DNA of 64,000 nt from QVMG01 sp032073245 (lineage in GTDB: Bacteria; Bacteroidota; Bacteroidia; Bacteroidales; Tannerellaceae). The first letter of the stretch is position 1; each line of letters begins with the position of its first letter. The notes under the pieces were generated by a model. That model did not search any database. It saw only the letters and a list, made by a program, of their open reading frames with translations, and was not told the origin of the DNA. Position numbers and translations under genes: made by a program. Of the stretch, positions 34,069 to 42,964 are shown piece by piece. The DNA lies in assembly GCA_032073245.1 (NCBI GenBank), contig DAMANX010000006.1, positions 123,020-187,019 on the forward strand, read 5' to 3'.

Positions 34069-35022
34069 TCAAAGGGCAAGTAATATCTTTTTAAGTACTG
34101 CCTGGGCGGAAATTTCGCGGTTGGCGGCTTCGGGTGTTACAATGCTTTGAGGGCTTTCGATTACGTCATCTGTAACGATCATATTGCGTCTAACAGGTAA
34201 ACAGTGCATGAAATATGCATTGTTTGTTAAGGCCATCTTTTCTGTATCTACAGTCCAATTGCGGTCTTTACTTAATATTTGTCCGTAATTAGGATCAGTA
34301 TAGGCGGCCCAGTTCTTAGCATAGATAAAGTCTGCTCCTTCAAAGGCTTTCTTTTGATCGTATTCAACCCGTGCATTTCCCACAAATGAAGGGTCTAATT
34401 CATATCCTTCCGGATGTGTGATTATAAATTCATAATCAGTTGCATTCATCCATTCAGCGAAACTGTTAGGTACAGCCTGTGGGAGTGCTTTAGGATGCGG
34501 AGCCCAGGTCATAACTACTTTAGGGCGATCCTTCTTTTTATATTCTTCAATAGTGATCAAATCGGCATAGCTCTGTAGAGGGTGTCGCGTTGCCGCCTCC
34601 ATACTGAATACCGGACGTCCTGAATATTGAATAAATTCACTCAAAACCTTTTCATTATAATCATCTTGCTTATTTTCAAAACGAGCAAAAGATCGTACAC
34701 CGATAATATCACAATAGGATCCCATTACCGGAATAGCTTCCAGCATGTGTTCCGGTTTGTCGCCATCCATTATCACTCCCCGTTCAGTTTCCAATTTCCA
34801 GGCTCCCTGGTTAATATCCAAAACCATAACGTTCATCCCCAGATTCATTGCCGCTTTTTGAGTACTCAAACGTGTACGTAAGCTGGAATTAAAGAATATC
34901 ATCATTAATGTTTTATTCTTCCCTAATTCTACAAATTGGAAACGATCTTTTTTTATCTCAAAAGCATCTGCCAGCGCTTGATTCAAGTCGCCAATATCTT
35001 GTACAGAAGTGAAATGTCTCAT
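34069..35022 (-). CDS. argF': N-succinylornithine carbamoyltransferase
   Basis: This 317-residue transcarbamylase of the Bacteroidetes arginine pathway transfers carbamoyl to N-succinyl-L-ornithine. The carbamoyl phosphate loop is SSLRTRLST (residues 46-54). HCLPVRR lies near the C-terminus. Residue 90 is proline in DGDKPEH. From the Bacteroides fragilis enzyme it is known that Pro90 sets preference for succinylated substrate, whereas Glu at this site favours N-acetylornithine. I start at ATG 35022 (MRHFTSVQDI); the open frame runs further upstream without homologous sequence. Confidence 0.95.
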   Translation of the reverse strand: MRHFTSVQDIGDLNQALADAFEIKKDRFQFVELGKNKTLMMIFFNSSLRTRLSTQKAAMNLGMNVMVLDINQGAWKLETERGVIMDGDKPEHMLEAIPVMGSYCDIIGVRSFARFENKQDDYNEKVLSEFIQYSGRPVFSMEAATRHPLQSYADLITIEEYKKKDRPKVVMTWAPHPKALPQAVPNSFAEWMNATDYEFIITHPEGYELDPSFVGNARVEYDQKKAFEGADFIYAKNWAAYTDPNYGQILSKDRNWTVDTEKMALTNNAYFMHCLPVRRNMIVTDDVIESPQSIVTPEAANREISAQAVLKKILLAL

Positions 35023-35159
35023 ATTCTTAATTGTATTATAAAAGAGTCGGCAAGTTAGAAAGAAAGCGCTATATTCGCAAGGAAGAAATAGAAAATGTAA
35101 GGGGCATGCAACAATATAGCATTGTTTAGCATCCATATAATAAGACACTAATATATATA

Positions 35160-35756
35160 ATGATGAAGAAACTAAATATCTTTTTAGCGGCATTGCTTCT
35201 TTTGGTTGGATTAAATGCTTGCGACGATAATATAGACGATGGATCAGGATTAATTATCTGTCCGGAGGGAGTACAAATGGTACAGGCTTTTGCGGTAGAT
35301 TATACTACAAATAAATTTCTGGGAGGTTATGATGTTATACTGCCGGGCAATCACGACGATTTATTTGAACTTGTGTCCGATTTTAATCCACCGGGTGATT
35401 TTGGCAATATCACCTGGTATGATAAGGCAACTGAAAAGAAAGTTTTTGCAGGAACAATTATTTGGATGGGCAAGGGAGAGCAGACTTTTCCTGAAAAGTT
35501 GAATCCGGCATCTTCGTTTGTAAAACTTCAAATTAAAACAAAGATGCCTGAGTTAATCCCTATCTATAATCAAAAAGAATATGAAGAATCAGAACCGATT
35601 GATTACAATCCAATATGGTCTTCTATAAGTTCATTACAATCAGTAAGCTGGCTCACAGAGGATTCTAATCCTGTTTATATTTATCTATATGCACCCAGTG
35701 TAGGAATTGGTGATCCTAAAGATTGGTATTGGATCATTTTTATGCGTTATGGATAA
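35160..35756 (+). CDS. Hypothetical lipoprotein
   Basis: The 198-residue protein has a signal peptide and lipobox (LLLVGLNAC, Cys near residue 21), followed by an acidic tether (DDNIDDGSG). I do not recognise the domain. It contains VQAFAVDYTTNKFLGGYDV and a C-terminal YIYLYAPSVGIGDPKDWYWI, probably beta-rich. It is convergent with proA and divergent from argF', with no partner gene. Confidence 0.7.
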   Translation: MMKKLNIFLAALLLLVGLNACDDNIDDGSGLIICPEGVQMVQAFAVDYTTNKFLGGYDVILPGNHDDLFELVSDFNPPGDFGNITWYDKATEKKVFAGTIIWMGKGEQTFPEKLNPASSFVKLQIKTKMPELIPIYNQKEYEESEPIDYNPIWSSISSLQSVSWLTEDSNPVYIYLYAPSVGIGDPKDWYWIIFMRYG

Positions 35757-35788
35757 CATCCTTACCTCAAGTAATAATAACGGACAAA

Positions 35789-37036
35789 TCAGTTCATTCG
35801 GGTTTGCCCGTTTCCTTCTATAATATACTTATAGGTGGTCAATTCCGGCAATGCCATTGGTCCTCTTGCATGTAACTTCTGGGTACTGATTCCAATTTCC
35901 GCACCGAAACCAAACTGTGCTCCATCTGTAAAAGCAGTAGATACGTTTGCATATACACAAGCTGCATCAATGGCCTGTTGAAATAAACGAATAGTTTGTA
36001 TTGATTCACTAATGATACACTCACTATGTTTCGAACTATAACGGGCAATATGATCAAGAGCTTCATCCAGAAAAGAAACAGTCCGTATACTCATCTTATA
36101 ATCCAGAAATTCCGTGCCGTAGCTATCTTCTGTTGCTTCATGTAATAAATCAGCTGGGTAATGACCATCAAGAGAATCATAAGATTCTTTATCGGCATAG
36201 ATTATCACATTGCTTTCAGCTAACTTAAGGCAAATATATGGAAGGTCGGATAGTCTGTCTTTGTGAATAATCAGGCAATCTAGTGCATTGCAAACACTTA
36301 CGCGACGTGTTTTTGCATTCGTCACGATTGATTGTCCTTTATCTTTGTCTCCTTCTATATCGAAATAAGTATGACAAATGCCTGCACCTGTTTCAATAAC
36401 CGGTACTCGTGCATGTTCACGTACATAATTAATTAATGAACTACTACCCCGCGGAATAATGAGATCTACTAATCCTACTGCATTCAGAAGCTCAGTAGTG
36501 GCTTCGCGTTCAGGAGGTAATAATGTACATACAGCCGGATCAATACCGTAAGATTCCAGAACCTGACGGATTAATGCCACTAATGCTTTATTTGAATTGT
36601 CTGCATCAGAACCTCCTTTAAGTATACAGGCATTCCCACTTTTCAGGCAAAGTGAAAATACATCAAACGTTACATTCGGACGCGCTTCATAAATGATCCC
36701 GATAACTCCAAAAGGAACGGAAATCTTTTTAATAGTCATTCCATTCGGACGTGTAGTTTCAGTTAATACTTTACCCAAAGGGGAGGGGAGGGAAGCGACA
36801 CTTTCCATATCTCCGGCAATTCCTTTTAATCGTTCTTCCGTCAATTTTAATCGGTCGTATTTAGGATCAGCCGGATCCATACGGTCAAGATCCTGAATGT
36901 TAGCAGCCAGAATTTTCTCTTTATTATCCATTAAAGCCTGAGCTGTATCCCGGAGAATGACACCAATAGATTCATCAGATAAAGATAATAATGAACGGGA
37001 GGCGAGAGATGTTTGTTTGATAATTTCGTGTACCAT
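35789..37036 (-). CDS. proA: Glutamate-5-semialdehyde dehydrogenase (gamma-glutamyl phosphate reductase)
   Basis: The 415-residue NADPH-dependent enzyme performs the second step of proline synthesis. Visible motifs are GVIGIIYEARPNVT, CILKGGSDADNSN, LIIPRGSSSLI and the catalytic Cys in RRVSVCNALDCLI. The gene follows proB by five bases on the same strand, so the two form an operon and the labile intermediate can be channelled. Confidence 0.96.
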   Translation of the reverse strand: MVHEIIKQTSLASRSLLSLSDESIGVILRDTAQALMDNKEKILAANIQDLDRMDPADPKYDRLKLTEERLKGIAGDMESVASLPSPLGKVLTETTRPNGMTIKKISVPFGVIGIIYEARPNVTFDVFSLCLKSGNACILKGGSDADNSNKALVALIRQVLESYGIDPAVCTLLPPEREATTELLNAVGLVDLIIPRGSSSLINYVREHARVPVIETGAGICHTYFDIEGDKDKGQSIVTNAKTRRVSVCNALDCLIIHKDRLSDLPYICLKLAESNVIIYADKESYDSLDGHYPADLLHEATEDSYGTEFLDYKMSIRTVSFLDEALDHIARYSSKHSECIISESIQTIRLFQQAIDAACVYANVSTAFTDGAQFGFGAEIGISTQKLHARGPMALPELTTYKYIIEGNGQTRMN

Positions 37037-37041
37037 ACCTA

Positions 37042-38112
37042 TTAATCTAAAAACAAATAATCATAATGTACCAACGGTTTTTTGTCACGTTGACCTATCA
37101 ATGTGATTGCATCTTTGCTATCGTAGTCAGCACATCCTACACCTATCTGCGTACCTTCGTTGTTAAATATGCGAACTATATCTCCCTTTTCGAAATCACC
37201 GACTATATGGGTAACTCCAACTAGGAGGATACTTGTCGCCTTCGGAGTGGAAAGGGCCTCACAAGCTCCTTTGTTGATATGCACTTCACCTTTGGCAAAG
37301 CCTTCCGAATGAGCAATCCATTTTTTGACACTACTCACCGGCTTGGATGAAGGAATAAAGCGCGTACATACTTCGTCACTCTTTTTAGAAAGCAGTCGTG
37401 GCAGAATATGATCTTTCTTTCCATTTGCAATAATAACCTCAATACCTTCATCAGCTACTTTTCGTGCAATACGGCATTTGGTCAACATACCACCACGGCC
37501 AAACGAAGAACGGCTGGTCTGTACATATTCTGTCAGATCCTCACCTCCTGTACCAATCTCACGGATAACAGTGCAGTTAGGATCAGCAGGACTTCCATTG
37601 AATATGCCATCAATATTACTGAGAATAATTAATGCGTCCATTCCCATCATGGTAGCAATAAGCCCTGAAAGTTCATCATTATCCGTAAACATAAGTTCAG
37701 TTACCGAGACCGTGTCGTTCTCATTCACAATAGGTATTACCTTATTTGCTAACATGACCTCCATGCAATGTTTTTGGTTCAAATAATGCGTACGGCTACT
37801 GAAATTTTCCTTTGTGGTGAGTACCTGCCCACATCGCATCCCATGTTCCCGAAAAAGTTCGTAATAACGATTGATTAATTTAGCTTGCCCAACTGCCGAA
37901 TACAATTGACGGGCAGAAACGGGATCAAGCTTCTTGCTGGCCTTTATTTCTGAACGCCCCGAAGCGACAGCGCCGGAAGAAATCAGAACAATCTCCATTC
38001 CTTTCTGATGCAATTCTGCCACCTGATCGACCAAGGCAGACATACGGGTAATGTCTAATGTTCCATCGGAACGAGTCAGGACGTTGCTACCTATCTTTAC
38101 CGCTATTCGCAT
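37042..38112 (-). CDS. proB: Glutamate 5-kinase with PUA domain
   Basis: This 356-residue protein has an amino-acid kinase domain (VKIGSNVLTRSDG, ISSGAVASGR, VNENDTVSV, DNDELSG) and a C-terminal PUA domain from residue ~270 (KGEVHINKGACEAL). It phosphorylates glutamate in the first, feedback-controlled step of proline synthesis. It heads the proBA pair. An AT-rich inverted repeat lies just upstream and borders a small four-helix-bundle gene. Confidence 0.96.
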   Translation of the reverse strand: MRIAVKIGSNVLTRSDGTLDITRMSALVDQVAELHQKGMEIVLISSGAVASGRSEIKASKKLDPVSARQLYSAVGQAKLINRYYELFREHGMRCGQVLTTKENFSSRTHYLNQKHCMEVMLANKVIPIVNENDTVSVTELMFTDNDELSGLIATMMGMDALIILSNIDGIFNGSPADPNCTVIREIGTGGEDLTEYVQTSRSSFGRGGMLTKCRIARKVADEGIEVIIANGKKDHILPRLLSKKSDEVCTRFIPSSKPVSSVKKWIAHSEGFAKGEVHINKGACEALSTPKATSILLVGVTHIVGDFEKGDIVRIFNNEGTQIGVGCADYDSKDAITLIGQRDKKPLVHYDYLFLD

Positions 38113-38113
38113 A

Positions 38114-38146
38114 TAATGATTAATGTTTAATGATTAATGTTTAATG
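38114..38146 (+). repeat. Inverted repeat, left flank of four-helix-bundle gene
   Basis: TAATGATTAATGTTTAATGA-type words are complementary to 38503-38532 on the other side of the gene. The last codons and stop of that gene lie inside this repeat. Confidence 0.65.
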
Positions 38147-38493
38147 GAAGACTTTGCAGTTTTTATTATAGAAGTAATTAGCTTAATTAGTTCTTCACCA
38201 TCTTGCATCAAACTCTTGAACTCCAGATTGGAGATATAGTTTGTGCTGTACATAAGTTCAATCCAATATAGGCTTTCATTGCATTCTTTTTGTGCTATGC
38301 CTAACTTATGAATAAAATCAAGTTTACTTTCGGCATATTCACTTTCCCTATATAATGCTCCAATAGCAGTTCCTGATCGAAGTAGTTGTTTTGACAAAAT
38401 ATATTCCTTTTTTTCTTCACACATATATTTGTATAAGTTTACAACTCTTTTCGCAAAGGAAAAGCTTTTGTCTTTCATAGGGTTTGGCTTCAT
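38134..38493 (-). CDS. Four-helix-bundle protein (S23 / Avd-like family)
   Basis: The 119-residue all-alpha protein shows SFAKRVVNLYKYM, SKQLLRSGTAIGALYRE and KECNESLYWIELM, the pattern of the four-helix-bundle family found in 23S rRNA intervening sequences and related to the Avd proteins of diversity-generating retroelements. Members form pentameric, basic barrels and may bind nucleic acid; the cellular role of solitary copies is unknown. It interrupts the space between proB and an acyl-CoA synthetase and is flanked by inverted repeats, so it may be a mobile cassette. Confidence 0.85.
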   Translation of the reverse strand: MKPNPMKDKSFSFAKRVVNLYKYMCEEKKEYILSKQLLRSGTAIGALYRESEYAESKLDFIHKLGIAQKECNESLYWIELMYSTNYISNLEFKSLMQDGEELIKLITSIIKTAKSSIKH

Positions 38494-38502
38494 AACTTCT
38501 AT

Positions 38503-38532
38503 TAATAATTAATCATTAAACATTAATCATTG
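38503..38532 (-). repeat. Inverted repeat, right flank of four-helix-bundle gene
   Basis: ATTAATCATTAAACATTAAT is the reverse complement of the left flank at 38114-38146. Confidence 0.65.
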
Positions 38533-38534
38533 AT

Positions 38535-40190
38535 TTATTTGCTGTCTTTATCCCTGATTTCTACACGTCGGATTTTTCCACTGATTGTTTTGGGGAGTTC
38601 TTCGACGAATTCAATCATGCGGGGGTATTTATAAGGAGCAGTTACTTTTTTAACATGTTCCTGCAATTCTTTAATTAACGCTTCACCTGCCTGATCTTTA
38701 TATTCTTTGGATAGAATGATAGTAGCTTTTACAATTTGTCCGCGTATTTCATCAGGTACACCGGTAATTGCACATTCAACTACGGCGGCGTGTGTCATTA
38801 ATGCGCTTTCAACTTCGAACGGCCCGATGCGATAACCCGAGCTTTTGATCACATCATCCGTACGTCCTACAAACCAGAAATAGCCATCTTCATCACGCCA
38901 TGCCACGTCTCCTGTATGATATATATCATCATAACACGTTGCATCCGTTAATTCCTGGTCACGATAATACTCTTTGAAGAGACCAAGTGGCCTTCCATTG
39001 GAATAACGAACAACAATTTCTCCCTGTTCCCCATCTTCAGCAGGAGTTCCGTCCAAACGAAGCAGGTCAACATCATATTGAGGATTTGCTTTACCCATTG
39101 AACCTGGTTTAGGTTCAGTCCAAGGGAAAGTACATACAGTTAAAGTAGTCTCAGTCTGACCAAATCCTTCCATCAGTTTGATTCCTGTTAATTTCAGGAA
39201 TGATTCAAATACCGCAGGATTTAATGCTTCCCCTGCAATGGTACAATATTCTAATGAAGAAAGATCATATTTAGTGAGGTCTTCCCTGATAAGGAAACGG
39301 AAAATAGTAGGAGGTGCGCAAAGTGAAGTGATCCGGTAGTCCTGAATCATCTGCAACATATTTGCAGGATTAAATTTCTCATGATCGTAAACAAATACGG
39401 TAGCGCCGGCGATCCATTGTCCATAAAGTTTTCCCCAAACCGCTTTTCCCCAACCAGTATCGGCAATTGTTAGGTGAAGGCTGTTTTCATGCAAATTATG
39501 CCAATAGCTCCCTGTAGATATATGTGCTAAAGGATAGGTGAAATCATGTGCAACCATTTTCGGGTTACCGGTAGTTCCTGAAGTAAAGTACATAAGGCAT
39601 ATATCTTCATTGCTGTTCACTTTCTCAGGACGAAGGAATGGTGCTGCAGTAGTGATACCTTTATGGAAATCTTCAAATCCTTCCGGTATCTCAGGGCCTA
39701 TAGAAACCAATTTCTTTACCGATGGGGATTCTGGCATTGCTTCGAGTACGTGTTTTGTTACACTTTCCTCGCCCACGCAAACGATCATCTTAATATCAGC
39801 AGCATTGTTGCGATATACGATATCCTTTTTGGTTAATAAGTGGGTAGCCGGAATAACAACAGCACCTAACTTATGCAAAGCGATGATTGAATACCAAAAC
39901 TCAAAACGACGTTTCAAAACTAACATAACCATGTCGCCTTTCCCAATACCCAAAGATTGGAAATAAGAAGCAGTCTGATCAGTTTTCTCTTTTAACTCAG
40001 CAAAAGAGAAATCAAGATGTTCCCCTTTATCGTTTGTCCAACAAATGGCTCTTTTTGTTGGTTGTTCTTTTGCCCACACATCCACTACGTCATATCCGTA
40101 GTTGAAATCTTCCGGTATATTAACCTTGAAATTATGAATGAAGTCCTCTTGTGATGTAAACTTCGTCTGGTCTAAAAATCTTTCTAACAT
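38535..40190 (-). CDS. AMP-forming acyl-CoA synthetase (medium-chain/acetyl-CoA synthetase-like)
   Basis: This 551-residue ANL-superfamily enzyme has the P-loop YFTSGTTGNPKM, the A5-type GFGQTETT, GDVAWRDEDGYFWFVGR and the catalytic Lys in TISGKIRRVEIR. It activates a carboxylic acid as acyl-AMP and then acyl-CoA. The substrate is uncertain; sequence texture is closer to medium-chain or branched acyl (ACSM-like) than to acetate. It lies 21 bp after an XRE-cupin regulator, a recurring pair in Bacteroidetes, so the regulator probably senses a related acid or CoA ester. Confidence 0.92.
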   Translation of the reverse strand: MLERFLDQTKFTSQEDFIHNFKVNIPEDFNYGYDVVDVWAKEQPTKRAICWTNDKGEHLDFSFAELKEKTDQTASYFQSLGIGKGDMVMLVLKRRFEFWYSIIALHKLGAVVIPATHLLTKKDIVYRNNAADIKMIVCVGEESVTKHVLEAMPESPSVKKLVSIGPEIPEGFEDFHKGITTAAPFLRPEKVNSNEDICLMYFTSGTTGNPKMVAHDFTYPLAHISTGSYWHNLHENSLHLTIADTGWGKAVWGKLYGQWIAGATVFVYDHEKFNPANMLQMIQDYRITSLCAPPTIFRFLIREDLTKYDLSSLEYCTIAGEALNPAVFESFLKLTGIKLMEGFGQTETTLTVCTFPWTEPKPGSMGKANPQYDVDLLRLDGTPAEDGEQGEIVVRYSNGRPLGLFKEYYRDQELTDATCYDDIYHTGDVAWRDEDGYFWFVGRTDDVIKSSGYRIGPFEVESALMTHAAVVECAITGVPDEIRGQIVKATIILSKEYKDQAGEALIKELQEHVKKVTAPYKYPRMIEFVEELPKTISGKIRRVEIRDKDSK

Positions 40191-40211
40191 TGTACTTTAT
40201 GGCTGTAGTGT

Positions 40212-40766
40212 TTATAATATAACGGCAAGGAATTTAACTTCTTTTCCATCCAGGGCTTTCATCCCATGTGGTAATTCAGAGTTGAAATAGATACTGTCAC
40301 CTTCTTCTAAAATCAAATCTTTACCATTGATTTGTAGTAACAGACGGCCGTTCAATACCATATTGTACTCTTGTCCAGGATGTGAATTCAGAAATATCTG
40401 TTCGTTTTCCGGCTTCGGATGTACGGTTACCATAAACGGATCAGCCTTACGTCCCGCAAAACCGGCCCCTAAGGATTGATATTTGTAGGCTTTTGTGCGT
40501 TCAACAGCAATACCTTTTCCTTTACGGGTAATAAAATAGGAACTCATCTTTGGTTCGTCACCAAACATTAGAGTTGTTAATTCCACTCCAAATGCTTGTG
40601 ATATCTGGTGTAAAACACTTACTGATATATCTACAGTACCGGTTTCCAAACGTTGGTATTCTTCGGTTGAAAGATGAGCTGCTTTTGCCATCTCTTCCGT
40701 AGTAATTTCCAAAGCATCGCGAAGTCCGGCCAGACGCTCTGCTATTTGCTTAATCTGTTCGTTCAT
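40212..40766 (-). CDS. XRE-cupin transcriptional regulator
   Basis: The 184-residue protein has an N-terminal helix-turn-helix (residues ~8-65, MAKAAHLSTEEYQRLETG) and a C-terminal cupin domain (residues ~110-184, HPGQEYNMVLNG then EEGDSIYFNSELPHGMKAL) with its metal-site His residues. Such proteins sense small molecules through the cupin and control neighbouring catabolic genes. It is first in the operon with the acyl-CoA synthetase. A minus-strand -7 box TATCTTTG is at 40807-40800. Confidence 0.92.
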   Translation of the reverse strand: MNEQIKQIAERLAGLRDALEITTEEMAKAAHLSTEEYQRLETGTVDISVSVLHQISQAFGVELTTLMFGDEPKMSSYFITRKGKGIAVERTKAYKYQSLGAGFAGRKADPFMVTVHPKPENEQIFLNSHPGQEYNMVLNGRLLLQINGKDLILEEGDSIYFNSELPHGMKALDGKEVKFLAVIL

Positions 40767-40807
40767 GTCCTATGGATTTGTGTGATAAAATTGTAGATGC
40801 AAAGATA

Positions 40808-41199
40808 GAAATAAAAAACAAAAAGATAGAGAAGTGACTTTTTAAATAACAAATCCTTCATGAATTAGCCGGAAATGTTAGAATTTCTTATGCGGAAGAA
40901 GATTAATTATTTGATTCTTTCTTCAAGTATCATATTGTCAATTGTTCAGCGAAAACGACCGCATTATATACATGATATTTTTTCGTTTCATGGCGAGAAA
41001 CACTTTTTAACCTATCTGTTTGTTAAAGAATTCTTATTGGATACTTTCTTTTTGATAAGAGGATAACATCTATAACTATCCCGTTTGTTACATTTCAGAG
41101 ATAAACTATTTTAACGCTTTCTACCGTACTATCTCAAATATATTTATTACGTTTACAAGTCAAAAAATTATGCAAACACATTTATAATTTAAACGTACC
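40808..41199. other. Divergent regulatory gap, no gene seen
   Basis: The gap lies between the XRE-cupin gene and pruA. A 63-codon frame at 40875-41066 has no family features. The block 40996-41021 is shared with 16523-16549. I cannot point to a full consensus promoter for pruA. Confidence 0.5.
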
Positions 41200-42831
41200 A
41201 TGAATAACGCACTTTTTAGATTTGCAAATCCGGGGAATGAGCCGGTGAAGGCCTACGCTCCCGGATCGGATGAAAAAACTCAGTTAAAGAAAGCATTAGC
41301 ACAAATTAGTTCCGAAGAATGGGATATTCCTTTGATTATAGGAGGGAAAGAAGTCAGAACAGGAAACACAGGTAAAGTAGTGATGCCACATGATCACAAA
41401 CATGTATTGGCAACTTATCACAAAGCGGGTGATAAAGAAGTACAGATGGCTATTGATGCGGCTATGAAGACGCATAAAGAGTGGTCGGAATTACCTTGGG
41501 TAGAACGTGCTTCTGTAATGCTTCGTGTTGCCGAACTGTTTTCCACAAAATATCGTTATTTATTAAATGCGTCAGTTATGCTGGGACAAAGTAAAAGCCC
41601 ATTTCAGGCAGAAATTGATGCACCATGTGAATTGATAGACTTCCTTCGTTACAGTGCATTCTATGCAGGACAGATATATGCCGATCAACCCTATTCTGAT
41701 AAAGGTATCCTTAATAGAATGGAATATCGTGCTCTGGAAGGATTCGTATTTTCTTTAAGTCCGTTCAATTTTACTTCTATAGCCAGTAATTTGAATATGG
41801 GACCGGCTATGATGGGTAATGTTTGTGTTTGGAAACCATCAACAACAGCAATCCACTCCAACTATTTATTAATGAAAGTATTCCAGGAAGCTGGTTTGCC
41901 TGACGGTGTTGTCAACTTTATACCCGGACAAGGTAGTGTAATCGGAAAGGTTATTACTGCCAGTCCTGATTTGGCAGGTTTCCATTTTACCGGATCTACG
42001 GCAACATTCAATACCCTATGGCGTCAGATGGGCAATAATCTTGAAACCTACAAATCATATCCAAAGATTGTAGGGGAAACTGGTGGTAAGAACTTTATAT
42101 TTGTTCATCCTTCGTCTCCGACATTGGAGGTAGCTACAGCAATTGTTCGTGGAGCTTATGAGTATCAGGGACAGAAATGTTCGGCAACTTCTCGCGCCTA
42201 TATTCCTAAATCTCTTTGGGGAGAAATCAAAGAGCAGATTGGTGAAATGCTGAAAGAGATCAAGATGGGCGATCCTCAGGACTTTACTAATTTCTTCAAT
42301 GCGGTAATTGATGAAGCTTCTTTTGACAATATAAAGAGTTATATCGATTACGCAAGACAAGCCGGTGACGCAGAAATCATATTTGGAGGTAAGTGTGATA
42401 AGTCCATAGGTTACTTTGTTGAACCAACAGTTATACAGACTACTAATCCTCAATTTAAAACAATGGTTGAAGAGATCTTTGGGCCGGTTATCACAGTATA
42501 TGTATACGACGATAATAAGTATGAAGAAACATTAGATATTTGCGACCGTACATCGCCTTATGCATTGACAGGTTCGATCTTTGCCCGCGATCGTTATGCT
42601 TTACAGGTTGCATTTGATAAGCTTCGCTATTCCGCAGGTAATTTCTATATCAATGACAAATCAACCGGTGCTGTAATTGCACAACAACCGTTCGGTGGCT
42701 CTCGTGCATCCGGAACTAATGATAAGGCAGGTGGTCCGTTAAATCTTATGCGTTGGACAAATGCGCGTTGTATAAAAGAAGCATTGGTGCCGCCGACAGA
42801 TTATAAATATCCATTCTTAGGAGAAAAATGA
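41200..42831 (+). CDS. pruA: L-glutamate gamma-semialdehyde (delta-1-pyrroline-5-carboxylate) dehydrogenase
   Basis: This 543-residue aldehyde dehydrogenase of the P5CDH type oxidises glutamate semialdehyde to glutamate in proline breakdown. FSLSPFNFTSIASNL and GFHFTGSTATFN form part of the NAD site. The general-base Glu is in KIVGETGGKNF and the nucleophile Cys in YQGQKCSATSRAY. QQPFGGSRASGTNDKAG is near the C-terminus. Proline dehydrogenase follows, so the two catabolic steps are adjacent. Confidence 0.96.
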   Translation: MNNALFRFANPGNEPVKAYAPGSDEKTQLKKALAQISSEEWDIPLIIGGKEVRTGNTGKVVMPHDHKHVLATYHKAGDKEVQMAIDAAMKTHKEWSELPWVERASVMLRVAELFSTKYRYLLNASVMLGQSKSPFQAEIDAPCELIDFLRYSAFYAGQIYADQPYSDKGILNRMEYRALEGFVFSLSPFNFTSIASNLNMGPAMMGNVCVWKPSTTAIHSNYLLMKVFQEAGLPDGVVNFIPGQGSVIGKVITASPDLAGFHFTGSTATFNTLWRQMGNNLETYKSYPKIVGETGGKNFIFVHPSSPTLEVATAIVRGAYEYQGQKCSATSRAYIPKSLWGEIKEQIGEMLKEIKMGDPQDFTNFFNAVIDEASFDNIKSYIDYARQAGDAEIIFGGKCDKSIGYFVEPTVIQTTNPQFKTMVEEIFGPVITVYVYDDNKYEETLDICDRTSPYALTGSIFARDRYALQVAFDKLRYSAGNFYINDKSTGAVIAQQPFGGSRASGTNDKAGGPLNLMRWTNARCIKEALVPPTDYKYPFLGEK

Positions 42832-42835
42832 AAAC

Positions 42836-42952
42836 TAAGTAGTCAGAGGAGTCAAGTAGTTAAAAGTAGTCAAGTAGAATAAGGCTCTTTCTACTTGACT
42901 ACTAAGGCGCGAAGCGACTGGTAACTACTTTGACTACTTTAACTACTTTAAT
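42836..42952 (+). repeat. Word-repeat hairpin between pruA and proline dehydrogenase
   Basis: AGTAGTCAAGTAGAA pairs with TTCTACTTGACTACT, with further GTAGT/ACTAC words on both sides. It may attenuate or process the pruA-prodh transcript. Confidence 0.65.
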
Positions 42953-42964
42953 ATTCTAATACCT

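Noticed and set aside
40875..41066. A 63-codon frame in the gap before pruA
   Set aside because: AT-rich, no homology features, no promoter, and it covers the shared 26-bp block.
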